A DNA stretch of 64,000 nt from Tetragonia tetragonoides (taxonomy: Eukaryota > Streptophyta > Magnoliopsida > Caryophyllales > Aizoaceae). Position numbers and translations under genes: made by a program. The notes below the pieces were generated by a model. It had not been told where the DNA came from. It did not search any database and was given only the letters and a program-made list of their open reading frames with translations. The stretch covers positions 19,532,001-19,596,000 of the forward strand of contig CM076141.1 in NCBI GenBank assembly GCA_038025085.1, in the 5' to 3' direction. Below are positions 1-10,323 of the stretch, piece after piece; positions within the stretch are counted from its first letter, which is position 1, and each line of letters begins with the position of its first letter.

Positions 1-284
1 CGCATGGCAAGAGCATTCAACAAAAAGGTTCGACCTCGAAATCTGAAGGAAGGAGACTTAGTTTGGATAGAATTGCGTACCCCAGAGGCAAATTTCGACC
101 CAATTGGTCCGGTCCGTTCATCATTAAAGACATCTTATTAGGAGGTGCAGTCCGACTCATGGACATTGATGGCATCGAGTTCAGTCAGCTCACCAACATG
201 GACCAACTGAAGAAGTGCTACGTCTTAAAAAAAAAATCGAAGAAAAAAGAAAGAGACGTACACAAATTGAACGAACTACACTAG
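1..284 (+). pseudogene. Integrase C-terminal fragment (N1)
   Basis: This is the last ~80 codons of a Ty3/gypsy integrase, including the C-terminal motif RPNWSGPFIIKDIL, which corresponds to the GPF/Y module of this family. The window starts inside the gene. Compared with the other copies, about 14 bases are missing near position 85 (after ELRTP), shifting the frame: upstream residues read in frame 1 and downstream residues in frame 3. The usual end KKCYV-stop is also altered by one extra base, so translation runs on into an A-rich lysine tail to 284. It is non-functional as it stands. It is followed by the conserved convergence element and then by the 3' end of the antisense DUF7745-like gene. 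Confidence 0.9.
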
Positions 285-289
285 CCTGA

Positions 290-326
290 TTCCTACTGGA
301 TACGTAGGTAACACTTTTAAGGGGCC
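290..326 (+). promoter_or_regulatory. Conserved post-pol element (GGATACGTAGG)
   Basis: The sequence CCTGATTCC followed a few bases later by GGATACGTAGG lies just after the integrase stop. The same block occurs after integrase in T1 (18310-18337), N4 (40337-40364), N5 (47834-47859) and N6 (54330-54355). It sits between the sense and antisense 3' ends. Its function is unknown; conservation between two diverged families suggests a cis-acting role. Confidence 0.6.
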
Positions 327-376
327 AGACCAAAATCAATCCAAAATTCCGATAAACTCATTCAAAAGGGATAATC

Positions 377-382
377 TTTATT
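377..382 (-). terminator. Poly(A) signal of antisense DUF7745-like gene (N1)
   Basis: AATAAA on the minus strand lies about 135 bases past the antisense stop. The same signal is at the equivalent place in N4 (40266-40271), N5 (47927-47932) and N6 (54256-54261). Role inferred from position and consensus. Confidence 0.5.
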
Positions 383-516
383 CAAACTAAACGAATAAGC
401 TTACATTGGATAAAATTAAACTTCCTAAGGTCAAAAAAAAGTGCAACTACGAGGGTTTAAGCTAAACAAATTCCTATTATTTTTTAAAACTGACTTGCTT
501 TCTAAAGAAAACTACT

Positions 517-1811
517 TTAATCCTTCTTCCTTATAGAAGGCTTCGTTGAAGAGTTCTTCCCTGGCTTGAGGACGACTTATGATTGCTTCCTTGAGCTAGG
601 GGCTTGCCTCTTTTCAGTACGTGACAGCCTTCCTCATAAGGCCCTTCCTTGCTTTTCTTGCTTCCTGTTCTTGAGTCATAGTTAGGCTTTAGTTGGTCCC
701 ACTCCTCATGACGAAGGGCTCGTCTCGCTTCTCCATCACTGCAGGAAAGCCAGTTCAAGTAGGTCTCAGAAACTTGAGTCGGGGCAATCACGCAAGGTAC
801 AGTCCAATGATCCCGACTACGCCAATATTTTCTCCAATCCTCAGCAAACTCGGTGGTCAGAGCCAAGGTAGGCAGTCTCGTAGTATCCTGACGAGGGATA
901 ACCTGCTTCAACCCATATTGCCTCATAACCCTAGAAGGAAAGAAGAAGGTACTCATGTACAACCCCACTATGGTAGTGTGAGGGATAAATTTGTCGCAAG
1001 CCACTAAAGAGGTCCAGCTCCACCAGGTCACATGCCAACGGATAACAGGTCCTGCACGGAAAGAGGCATCCCATTCAACTAGGGTCTTTTCATCATATAG
1101 CCTTTTTCTAACCAAGAAGCTAGCAGCGGTATAAGAGTTCTTTGACCAGGCTCAAGGAGTATGAGTTATCATCTTCTCTGATGATTCTATCCACCTTAGA
1201 TGCTCACATAACAAAACTTGAAGCAGCAGCGGGCTGCCAAAAAAAAGCTTTGTGAGGCAAAATTTTCAACCTGGGAAGCCCTAGAATAGTTTCCCCTACT
1301 ACCAGATGCAAAGGAGAATGCCCTTCAACCATTTGATTAACCACTCGCAACAACGAGGCTCTACCCAAGTTGGAAGACTCTGCATTAGCAAACAATAGGC
1401 GATTTAACAGGCAAAGTAAAAAAGCCTGTCGACGACAACGCCTAAATATCACATCTTGTTCAGAAGAAATAGCAAACTGCTTTTGGCTTCTGTAGATGTC
1501 AAACCTAGAGATTTCTTGTACTGATTGCTAAAACCATCCCTCAAATAAGGCACAACTGGGGGAAGAACATCAGACATATTAGTAATCGCAGCAAATTCTT
1601 CAACTAGAGGGCATAATTCAGAGTTACCGAAACGGAAAAGATGCAAGTCAGGGTCCCAATAATTCAGAGCAGATCGAATGATGGGCCACAAAATTTTGGT
1701 TGGTCTGAAAGTCAATAAGGTAGAGATATGGTACGGAGCTAGTTCAAATTTATCTTCTATGGTCAGATTTTTACACCAAGCATCGAACAGGTTTTCAAAG
1801 GATTTCACCAT
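517..1811 (-). pseudogene. Antisense DUF7745-like gene (N1)
   Basis: This gene lies antisense to gag-pol. It starts at ATG 1811 in a good plant context (ACCATGG), 73 bases below a TATA box. The N-terminal block contains WDPDLHLFRFGNSELCPLVE and EEFAAITNMS, the W-D..F-R-F-G..E..P...EEFAAI signature I associate with DUF7745, a relative of the plant mobile domain; the motif match is strong but the family name is from memory. A 43-base deletion near 1485, visible by comparison with N4-N6, shifts the frame, and a second lesion follows near 1205. The C-terminal half (IRWHVTWWSW..., then a basic S/K-rich tail) reads in two further frames. There is no intron, unlike the T1 homologue. Clearly a pseudogene. 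Confidence 0.8.
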
Positions 1812-1883
1812 GGTAGAAACTTTGGGAAATTTGAGAGTGCTAAAGTCTGAAAAGGAGATACGGCATTGAACATCCCGTAAATC

Positions 1884-1892
1884 CTATTTATA
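1884..1892 (-). promoter_or_regulatory. TATA box of antisense DUF7745-like gene (N1)
   Basis: TATAAATAG on the minus strand lies 73 bases upstream of the ATG. Equivalent boxes are at 38729-38736 (N4) and 49419-49426 (N5). The N6 copy has lost it and N7 has a degenerate form. Just upstream (1938-1985) is a GC-rich island related to GCCGCTAGCGGC. Confidence 0.65.
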
Positions 1893-2355
1893 GGCAAAAA
1901 ATCGGGTCAAAAAAGTCAGAAATCCACGAAAAAGGCCCAAAGCCGGAGCCGCCAACGGCTAGCGGCCATGACCTCAGCCGGGTCGATTTTTCTCCTTTTG
2001 CTCCAGCCCGCCCACTTGGTCTATTCTGCTCGGTTTAAGCCCCGTTTTTCAGATGCACAACGGAATTACAAACCCGAGACTCTCTTAGTTTTATTTTTTT
2101 TCCATTTTTTTTTTTTTATTATTATTCTTTTTTTGGGGGGTATAATATGTGTAATTTTAGCTTTTTCTTGCAATTTTTACCCTTTTTCTTTATTTTATTC
2201 CCTAAATTGTGGCCTACTCTTTACTCATAACACATTGCATACTTAGAGATCAGACGGGCATAATCGAGTCATCATAGCATACATATCATATAAAATGCAT
2301 AAAAACAGGAGTTCAAAGTTTCAAGGCCAATGTTTACAAAGCTATCTTACATTGC

Positions 2356-4996
2356 TCAACCGGAGTCATCATCGCCATTGCTGTCAGCCTCATCTTCAAC
2401 AAATGGTCCTTGGCCATAGTTTCCAGCCGAATAGTGGAAGGAGCCCTGAGTACTAAACAAGCTATAAATGGGCCTACTGTTGTTAGACCTAATATCCCGT
2501 CTATCATATGTTGGTGCATGCATAAAGGTACCTGCCGGAAACCCCGCTCTAAAGAAGCTCTCTATGGTCGGACTAGAAAAGTCCATAGCCATATCCTGAT
2601 ATGAAGGCCCAGTTTGAGGCACATCCCATCCAGGGGCGTTCGCCCAACCTCCAGCCACAGGGGTCACAGTAGGCCTGCTATTGAAAGAAGGCTGAAAACC
2701 CACAAGAGAAAACATCTCAGGCACAAGAATGTGCGGCACAGCAGGTCCGGCGCCTTATCAACCGGAGGCCTGGTCACAACTACAGGAGGGGGACGAGCAA
2801 CAGATGGCCTGCTCGCCGAAGAAACCCTCGTAGCGGAAGAACGTCGGGGTCTCACCGAAGAAGAAGACTGCGACATCTGCAAACCAATCAACACCGTAAT
2901 GTTAAGTTAAGCACATCACTTAGCTAAACAAAGAATCAAAGTCTACTTACATCAACGGTCTTGGACTGAGAACTCTTCCCTTTGCCCATCACCTGACTAT
3001 AGCCTTTCTTCAACAGATGGATGAGCCTGAAAACCTGGGAAGTCTGCTCCCGGTTCAGCTACAAGAAGAGACAAAAGATATGGTCAGCACTAAAAGGCAA
3101 ACACGAAACACAAGAAGGGATTAAAAAAAACCTACCCTCGTACAACCATAAGGCAAGGGTAAGCCCTCGACGGTCTCCCCATCAACAGTATGTAAGGGGA
3201 ACTCCTCTACTATACGTCCCCTACTCTCACCAATGTAGCTCACCTCATTGCTCGGCAAGGTCACGCTTGGGGGCTGGCCCTGAGGAACTCTGGAATGGGA
3301 CCTCTTGGGACCCTGAGGAGCCAAACGATCCGCCTACAAAACACAAAAGTCGGTATATCACGCATATAGCTGAAAAGGGCACAATTAAAGGTCTTACCTC
3401 AGAAGTGTGGTCCGACATCAGACGACCCAAGCAATAGGCCAGGTACACAGCCGTACGATCCAAGCCAGCAATCTCCGGCTCAATAAACTCCGTGGCCGCC
3501 ATACCACGAGCCACAATCCCCAAGTCTTCCACGCTCAGGCTGTGCAGGTAGAACATGGTGATTGGAGGGTCCTTCGGAACCAAATCACCACCCAAGGCAG
3601 GATAGACCAGCCGAGTCAAGCGGTCCCCCAAGTACCACACAAAGCCAAATGGCCCCTGAAAGACCACCCGCAAGGAAGATACCCTAACAGACTCGACGGT
3701 AATATGGGGCAGAACCCCGGGAATACCGTCAAAGGCAGTCCATGACACATGCAGATTACCAGATCAAAGTTCATTCACACCAAATGGATAAAAAAAAAAA
3801 AAACATAAGCAAATCAGCAACATACCTCAGACGCAACATGACTCTCAAAGGTAGCCCGAAAATGCTCCAAAGAGGTAAAAGGATGGTTATCCTTACCAAT
3901 CCACCGTGAACCTAGTGGGAACATCCTCAAACCAGGACGGTGAGAACAAAAAGCGGGAAAATACTCAAATAACCATAGCTGCCATACAAGCAAAAAATGA
4001 TAAGCTGCAATTCTTCTGAAAAGCATGCATGTGCGAAGGAAAAAGGGAAATATATGTGCCTACCTCCAGTATCTTCCACGGGCTCGAGATAGACACCAAC
4101 TCACTCGTCGGCCTAGCCTACAACCTTGGCGGCACCATCTCACCAAGGTAGCATATGCAGGAGCACAAAAGTTGTACTCATGGACCGTGGACAAGTCGTC
4201 CAAACATGTCAAGAAGCCGACCTGACACACGCTCTTCTTCTGAGAGAAAATGGTCGACCCCAACAAGCAAGCTAAGAAAATACGGGCCCTCTGCTCCTCA
4301 GTAAGCCCCTACTCCACCAAGGTCGTCCGTAACCTCGGCAAGGAAACCCGGTCATCTCTAAAATGGGCAGACACAGGCCCATAAAGCTCAAGCAACCTAT
4401 CACTATGCCGATGGTAATCCACGTCATACTGTATACAATGCCCTCTAAAAGATAAGCCCGTCAGCACAGCAAATTGATAAGGGGTAGGAAACATCTCACC
4501 CACACGCGTATGGAATGTGTTCGTGGTATCCCAGAACCTCTCCAATAACCCCCGAGCGATGATCCTAGTGTTTCCAGGGTGACAAGCCGGGATAACAGAC
4601 AAAAAGTACCCAAAACCTGAACTCTACACTAGCTCCCTAGCTCCCACAGAAAAAGTTTCCAACATCATAGCCTAATGGGAAGTAGCCCATGAGCCTGCAG
4701 CAAAACACCAATACCCTAGCCAACAAACAAAATTTTCTCAACACCCCACATACTACGAATACATCAGAAATAGTTCCACACAAATTATATACAGCTGACC
4801 ACCAATCCAGTACAAGTCCCAATTTGTTCGTGTGCCGAAGCACTACCAGTTCAAATTTTAGTTCAAAAAAATATATAACTGAACAGAACCAAAAAAAGAG
4901 AGTGCCAGAAACATACCAACTGAAGGTTAGACAGATGACTCTGCGTGTCCAGTAGCAAAATACTACGGTCCCAAACCCCAACCGGGCGCTAAGCCT
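2356..4996 (-). pseudogene. Antisense plant mobile domain (PMD) gene, 5'-truncated (N1)
   Basis: Intron-bearing PMD gene antisense to pol. Remaining exons on the minus strand: partial exon 1 to 4917, exon 2 4694-4064, exon 3 3978-3826, exon 4 3748-3398, exon 5 3333-3136, exon 6 3058-2951, exon 7 2876-2356 (stop at 2356). Introns are GT-AG except that the intron 3 acceptor has become AT. Exon 2 carries the PMD core LLERFWDTTNTFH with GEMFPTPYQFAVLTGLSF after it. Exon 7 is a Pro/Ser-rich tail ending DSNGDDDSG. The promoter, leader, ATG and first half of exon 1 are deleted: sequence matching the far-upstream flank of N4 (around 35810) joins directly to mid exon 1. Frameshifts occur in exons 2 and 7. 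PMD proteins such as Arabidopsis MAIN and MAIL1 act in the nucleus in silencing and genome stability; the role of this copy is unknown. Confidence 0.85.
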
Positions 4997-5275
4997 GCAC
5001 ACGTGGGCCCCCACCTGCTGTCCCACGACTTTTTCCAGCCGAGAAGCCGTTACGTCAGTTCGTTCGCGGCAAAATCAGTATCAGACGCGCAGGAGCGAGT
5101 CTCTTTGGCCCACAAATTCAAATTCAACAGTTGGCCCATCTTACGGTACCAATTATTTTCAGGTAAAACTAACCCAATTATTTTTGCAGGTCCCAAATGC
5201 TTAATCCCGGATATACGCCCCAACGATATTTATCGCCCGAAGTGTCAAATTTATTTTAAGCCCGATAAATCTGCT

Positions 5276-5455
5276 GGCCTCATCAATGTCCCAAAATCCC
5301 AATTTCCCAAAGTCTCGATGTCCCAATATCCCAAAATCCCAATGTTCCAGAGTCTCGTTGTCCTATTATCCCAAAATCCCAGTGTCCCAAAGTCTCAATG
5401 TCCCAATGTCCCAAAGTCCCAACGTCCCAAAGTCCCAACGTCACAAAATCGGGTG
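5276..5455 (+). repeat. TCCCAAA-type minisatellite (N1)
   Basis: Imperfect short tandem repeat of TGTCCCAAA/GTCCCAA units with a period of about 8-9 bases. It lies between the antisense PMD gene and the 3' end. Orthologous arrays are at 35331-35530 (N4) and 59641-59822 (N7) with different unit orders, showing rapid turnover. Confidence 0.85.
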
Positions 5456-5459
5456 AGAT

Positions 5460-5890
5460 AATGATCCCTTAAGCTATTGCGGTTAAACTGTCCTTCTGCA
5501 AGGTTACTTATTTTGTGCCAGTCAATGATTGCTTAAACTATTGCGGTTATACTGTCCTTTGTTTTTTATATGTTTCAGTCAATGATTGCTTAAGCTATTG
5601 CATTTAAACTGTTCATATTTTTTTAGCCATTTTACAACCGTCATTTTTGATTGCGCTGTCACGTCGACCTTTTCGTTTCTCGTGCAGGTACGGAATCTCG
5701 GCATCCGCCGAGTGGTTCTTAGTCACTGTTTGCTCAGAATAAAGCATTTATACTATTCACTCTCACAAATGTTACTTTCCATTTACAGCCGTTATTTTTA
5801 ATCGCGCTGTCTTGTTGCGCCTTTTTCGTTTCTCGTACAGGGAAGGAATCTCGACACCCGCCGAGCGGTGTTTAGTCACTGTTTGTCGAA
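5460..5890 (+). repeat. Tandem duplications upstream of the polypurine tract (N1)
   Basis: Three copies of a ~60-base unit containing TCAATGATTGCTTAA begin near 5465, 5523 and 5579. They are followed by two ~165-base copies (about 5622 and 5788) containing GGAATCTCG and CGCCGAG. The same blocks occur in N4 (34870-35330) and N7 (59200-59640). No coding potential is convincing. Confidence 0.75.
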
Positions 5891-6150
5891 GCACTCAACG
5901 TTGATCATTCTCAAAGTATTACTAACTTTTTCATTCACTCTGAATACAGGTACCCTGCAGATTTTTAGACCATCTACGATCGGTGTTCTATCCTGCTAAC
6001 CATAACCTTTATTTTCTTTTGTGTTCACAAAGATGAAATCTTAGCACGCTACGAGCATGTCCCAACCCAGGTTTGTCTTCATATGCATACATACTGTACA
6101 CTCTCACACATCATGTGCACATCAGCATCATGCATGTTGCTTTTGGAATA

Positions 6151-6195
6151 CTTTGATCTTCGCTTTTACTCAAGTTTGATCAAAGTGGGGGCTTC
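6151..6195 (+). promoter_or_regulatory. Pre-LTR hairpin and polypurine tract (N1)
   Basis: CTTTGATC (6151-6158) pairs perfectly with GATCAAAG (6178-6185). The second arm runs into the polypurine tract AAAGTGGGGGCTTC (6182-6195), which abuts the LTR. The polypurine tract primes plus-strand DNA synthesis in LTR elements. The hairpin recurs in N4, N7 and T1. Confidence 0.75.
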
Positions 6196-7272
6196 TTTAG
6201 ACGCCAAAAAAGCGCCTTCAGACTTCTCCGGAGAAGCCCGATGATGAAAGGAGTAATTTATAAACCTGAATGTTTTTTTTGCTTGAATAGGTAAGATAAG
6301 GTCTCAGGTCTTTCCTTGATCACTCCTTTATTCCAGTCCCATTCAAAAGCCCCGTTCAGGAGCTTTCCAACGACACCTCTCATGACTTCCAGGCCCGACT
6401 ATTTTTTCAGCCCAAATCTGATTTTCGGCTCCTCTTCAGTCGTCCAGCCCTACTTCCTGCGCCTATAAATACGACCCTCCTCTCTTAGTTCAAAACACAC
6501 AGTATACAGTTGACAACCTCTATTCTCATGAGTATTAACAGTGAGCTTCCCCCTTTTTCTTCCAAACTTGAGATCTTGTCTTTTACTATTCTTGTCAAAT
6601 ATAGCCTGCAGTTCAGGTACTGACTCCTTAGGGCTCAAATTAAATTACTTGCCTAATTGTTTATTTTCTAGTAGTCATAATGTAGATATCATGCTAGTAA
6701 ACGTCTTTTATTGCTTACTAAATATTTTCCTTCCAAGCATATGTAGTCGTCGTAATGCTCAACTTGTCAATCCAATGCATGTCTAAATAAGGGTCATTAA
6801 TAAATGTTGTAATGCTTGTGATGAACCAATCAATAGTCTAAGTCTAAGTTGTTAATCCGGTTTTGCATGGGAATTATGTCTTTAAATTATTAATCAAACT
6901 TGAGTTAGTAGAGGCCGTCATAAAACGGGCTAGTTGGGTGCCTAACACCTTCCTACCTCGTACCTTCGCTCCGAACCTTTTTATTCTTGGGAACTCATAT
7001 GTTCTATATGAGCGGGAGTCTTTCTAAAAACATGATCAGTTCACTTATGGCGCTATTGGGTTGTCCCTTCGGATTGTCCCTTCGGTTTGTCCCTTTGATA
7101 AAACGCAGATAGCAGATTTGTGACATCTTTCATGGTTTTTATTCAATTCAAGTCTTTACAAAAACTTTTCTAACTCGATGGTCCCTTGAACTTATCTAAA
7201 CCCCCAACATACAAATTTTCTATAAGGACGTACTCCGTGAAAACAGATGGATGAAAATCCCGGGTCCTTATT
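6196..7272 (+). repeat. LTR shared by N1 and N2
   Basis: LTR of family N, about 1.08 kb. Terminal TG is mutated to TT and terminal CA to TT, but flanking polypurine tract (left) and primer binding site (right) fix both ends. TATAAATA at 6464-6471 is the likely promoter. Compared with other copies, U3 lacks the GC-rich island region upstream of the TATA box. A small repeat of TTGTCCCTTCGG occurs near 7061-7095. Having both a polypurine tract and a primer site means it joins two element bodies. Confidence 0.85.
6464..6471 (+). promoter_or_regulatory. LTR TATA box (N1/N2)
   Basis: TATAAATA in CGCCTATAAATACGACC, conserved in the LTR fragments at 27345-27352 (+) and 26658-26665 (-) and in the LTR at 34235-34242 (-). 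Likely start of gag transcript synthesis for N2. Confidence 0.65.
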
Positions 7273-7273
7273 G

Positions 7274-7290
7274 TGGCGACTTCACTAGGG
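7274..7290 (+). other. Primer binding site, tRNA-Arg type (N2)
   Basis: TGGCGACTTCACTAGGG, one base after the LTR. It matches the reverse complement of the 3' end of plant tRNA-Arg(ACG) as I recall it, with two mismatches. The same primer is used by T1 and N4, in keeping with the Tat/Ogre lineage. Confidence 0.75.
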
Positions 7291-8178
7291 ATTTATTTAA
7301 GAGGGTGAGACTCGAAAGTCTAGTTTGCTTAATTGTTTAATTACATGTTCCATATAGTGCATCATTTGCATCATTTGCATGTGCTTTGTCACAACCTTTT
7401 GACCCTTATCGACCCTCGAGGAAGTTTGTGTCGCAACTCGTAGACAACCCGTATATCTAAAGGACTATACAATTCTCCTATCGTGCAAACCGACGCTTCC
7501 TCACCCACGACTCATCGACTCTTGTTGGTGAAAAAGAATTACAATTTATGTGTCGACCATCCGCCGAGCGGAAATTGTAATTTGTCGTGGTGACCCTCGA
7601 GGAAATTGCCGTTTTCTATTTCTTTATTTCTTTTTTTTGATGTAATCCAGATTCGGTAAAAAAAAAACACCGAAAAATAATTGGCGAAAAAAAAATAAAG
7701 AAAAAGATGACCAAAAATCCTTTATTTTATTTTATCCCATTTTCCATTTTCTTTAAGTCTAGAAAAAAAAAAGGTAGTCCGTCTTTTCTATTTTTCTTAT
7801 TTTTCGTTCATCGACTTTATTTTCCTTTGATATTAGGGAAATATTTTGGCATTTAGGCCTAAGGATCTTTTTTTTAGAACAATGTGTTTTCTATGTGTGG
7901 GTCAACTTTTTTAGGTGAGAGTCTCATGGTCTTTTCTTGTTACTAAGTGCTCCATGCTTCATATTCAGGATAGGGGGTCGGAGGAAGAAAGGAAACCTTG
8001 AGAAAAGTTGGGCTCGGCCTTCGGCAAGGCTAGTTCGTCTGCAACCGTCTACACCACCAAGTTCCCGACTACCTCCACCACTAAAAAGCCTCACCACCAC
8101 ATTCCAAAAGACCATCACCCCATAATCCATCACCACCACAAAGCTCACCTCACTAATCACACCCCCAAGCTTCACAAC
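7291..8178 (+). other. Leader region of N2
   Basis: Long untranslated leader. It contains an inverted repeat (AATTACAATTT 7537-7547 with AAATTGTAATT 7572-7582) conserved in N3, N4 and N6, then A- and T-rich runs (about 7610-7880). Just before gag is a short conserved open stretch encoding a Pro/Thr-rich peptide that lacks a good ATG. I see no other gene. Confidence 0.6.
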
Positions 8179-9005
8179 GACCAAAACCACTGACAAGAAG
8201 TTTGATGAGATCATGGGTAATTTGGAAAGGATGCGACTCAAGGTTGAAGATTTGGAAAGAAAGAAAAAGGATGAAGCAAGAATCCTCTTTGACTCCAGCA
8301 CTGAAGAGAATGAGCAAGTCACTAAGCTCAAAAAGATTTACTCTATCGCCAACTACAATGCCCATGATGGTAAGGTCAATCCCATAAACAAGGGCAAGCT
8401 TCCAGCCAAGCTCTCCATGCCCGAGGTTCCGACATTCACTAGAACTAATGATCCACAAAATCACCTCAAGGCCTTCACTAACGCCATGGTTTTGAGAGGA
8501 ATTGACAAAAGCATCTACATACACTTGCTCCCACGTACTCTTGATGCCTCGACTCGTCGTTGGTTCTACACCTTGAATTCGGAAAACTTTCATTCTTGGT
8601 CAGAGTTCACTATAACCTTCCTTACACGCTATAAGGAAAATGTTGTCCTCTCCATGACCCTTCGAGAATTAGAGATCACCAAGCAAGGAAAAGTTGAGGG
8701 GTTCCTTGCCTTCCTTGAACGTTGGAGGCTAAAGGTGGCCAAACTGGTTAAGAAATCTGCGCAAAGTGATCAAATCCGCCAATTCATCAAGAATCTGCAT
8801 CCTGCTTATGAGGAACGCCTCCTGTACCAAGCAATTGACTCCTACAACCGTCTCTATGATGTAGGTATCTTGATTGATGATAACCTCTTCTATCAATAAC
8901 ACTGGGTGTTTGGCTACCGCACGGATGACTGCATCCGCCCACAAGGTGGTATACAAGAAATCATGGACAAGAAAGAAGAAGATGATACCTATGGAGCCAG
9001 GAACT
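8179..9005 (+). pseudogene. gag: Gag (N2)
   Basis: Retrotransposon capsid protein of ~275 codons. By comparison with N5 the start codon at 8179 has changed from ATG to ACG. The order is an N-terminal charged helical segment (MRLKVEDLERKKKDE), the retrotransposon gag domain (RRWFYTL, SEFTITFL, ITKQGKVEGFLAFL), and a C-terminal zinc-knuckle-like motif (Q.H-WVFGYRTDDC). The knuckle is damaged: the expected TAC of the YCQYH motif reads TAA at 8897-8899. The frame then continues to a natural-looking TAG at 9003. No protease follows; an intron-like spacer leads to integrase. Confidence 0.8.
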
Positions 9006-9349
9006 AGTTGGCTACAAGCAAGAGCTAGAGGAATCGAGTCTGAGTCCCCAAGTTTTGTCGAGTTAGGATCTTAGCTAAATCTTTAGGTTGAGTCTTGAAC
9101 ATGGAATGTTCCCCCTTTTGCTTTCTTTCTTAGTCTAGTTTCTTTTTTACGGGAATTAGAGACCCTCTTCTCTAAAGTCATGTGTGCTTATCTTTTTGCA
9201 AATCAATAAAAGTTTCTCTTTCTCATTTTTTTCTTTGTTTAGCTATTGATAAATCCAATGAACTCAAAGTTGCACAAACATATAACTAATCAATTTAAGC
9301 AATGTAAGTAAACTTGGCAAAGCAGAAATGCAGATTATCCCTTTTACAG
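9006..9349 (+). other. Intron-like spacer between gag and integrase (N2)
   Basis: Non-coding stretch with an AATAAA (about 9206) and T-rich sequence, ending in a canonical 3' splice-site context CCCTTTTACAG|GAATTTGAG at 9349. The same spacer and acceptor occur in N3, N4, N5 and N6. Ogre elements are known to carry an intron inside pol, so this may be the remnant of one. A GTAAGT at 9304 would give an intron of only ~46 bases, too short for plants, so the true donor is unknown. Confidence 0.5.
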
Positions 9350-10323
9350 GAATTTGAGCAGCTGAACTCCCTCAACAATGCCACTCCGCATACAAAGAAG
9401 AAGTGAGCCAGCCTTCTACAACAATATCGACACGAGTTTAACCCTGGCTCCAATTGAAGAAGATCCTTGGTACGAAGATGTATTCAACTACATCACCAAA
9501 GGCACCTATCCTCAGGTTGCGCCAATCAGAGCTCAACGGGTCATCCGTCTCTTAGCGGCACAATACAAAGAACACAAGGGGGTTCTATACAAGAAGACCC
9601 ACAATGGAATCAACCTCAGATGTGTGAACGACGAAGAAGCCGCAGAAATCATGGACGAGGTACCCAACGGGGTATGCGGACCACACATGAATGGTCGAAT
9701 GCTCTCTAAAAAGGTACTACGACTGCGATACTATTGGACCACCATGGAAAGAGGCTGTCACGACTATGTGAGGAAATGCAAGAAGTGTTAGATATATGCC
9801 AACCTACAGTATATGCCACCCTCAATGCTTCATAACTTCGCATCCCCATGGGCATTTTCTGCGTGTGGAATAGATATCATTGGTAAGATCACCCCGAAGG
9901 GCTCAGGAGGACATGAATACATCCTAGTAGCCGTAGACTATTATACCAAATGGGTTGAAGCACAGTCCTATGCCATCCTCACATCCAAACAAGTGTCCAA
10001 TTCATAAGGAACAACATCTTCTGCCAGCACGCCGTTCCGCATGAAATTATTAGTGGCCATGGATCCCATTTCAAAGCCGAAACAACCACCATAATAAAAA
10101 GCTACAAAATCAAGCACCACAAATCATCTCCTTACCATCCCCAGACTAACGGCGCAGTAGAAGCCGCCAACAAAAACCTCAAGACTATCATTGAAAAGAT
10201 GATAGAAAACTACAAAGATTGGCCCATAAAACTCCCATTTTCCCTTAGGGGATATAGGACTTCCATAAGATCATCCACAGGAGCTACACCATATTCCCTA
10301 GTCTACGGAATGGAAGCAGTGCT
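9350..10323 (+). pseudogene. Integrase, N-terminal and catalytic part (N2)
   Basis: Integrase of the Ty3/gypsy type. The zinc-binding segment shows CGPHMNGRML and later a C-X2-C (KCKKC, then a stop TAG at 9789). The catalytic core has GIDIIGKITPKG and YILVAVDYYTKWVEA, an altered second motif (SGHGSHF, Asp to Gly), and NGAVEAANKN with the Glu. Frameshifts lie near 10003 and elsewhere. T1 inserted at 10323 within the codons for the MEAVLPIE stretch; the rest resumes at 25910. Confidence 0.85.
10319..10323 (+). repeat. Target-site duplication of T1, left copy
   Basis: GTGCT immediately left of the T1 5' LTR, matching GTGCT at 25910-25914. A 5-bp duplication is normal for Ty3/gypsy integrase and proves that T1 inserted into N2 as one event. 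Confidence 0.95.

Larger units (their letters stand above)
1..7272 (+). mobile_element. Family-N retrotransposon copy N1, 3' part
   Basis: This is the 3' portion of a Tat/Ogre-like Ty3/gypsy element, cut by the window edge. In + order it holds the integrase C-terminus, an antisense DUF7745-like gene, an antisense PMD gene, two repeat blocks, a hairpin with polypurine tract, and an LTR. The LTR (6196-7272) is followed directly by a primer binding site, so it also serves as the 5' LTR of N2. Family assignment comes from close similarity to N2, N4, N5, N6 and N7 and from the tRNA-Arg primer site. Confidence 0.85.

Noticed and set aside
693..1007. Open frame on the + strand opposite the N1 DUF7745-like gene
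   Set aside because: It is a shadow of the minus-strand gene; similar mirror frames appear opposite every copy and show no family signature.
5276..5455. Possible CRISPR-like array of regularly spaced repeats
   Set aside because: Units are 8-9 bases, contiguous and degenerate, with no spacers, and the genome is plant. It is a minisatellite.
5003..5461. + strand ORF running into Ser/Gln/Pro-Lys repeats (KSQCPK-like)
   Set aside because: The repeat part is a translated TCCCAAA minisatellite. The first part mirrors the upstream flank of the PMD gene and has no conserved start.
7937..8125. Short Pro/Thr-rich ORF upstream of gag, present in N2, N4, N5 and N6
   Set aside because: It begins with TTG, has no in-frame ATG, and its conservation is no higher than the surrounding leader.
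9304..9349. Mini-intron GTAAGT...TTACAG before integrase in N2
   Set aside because: About 46 bases is below the usual minimum for plant introns, and the GTAAGT is not kept in N5 (GTAAAT). The acceptor may be real but not this donor.
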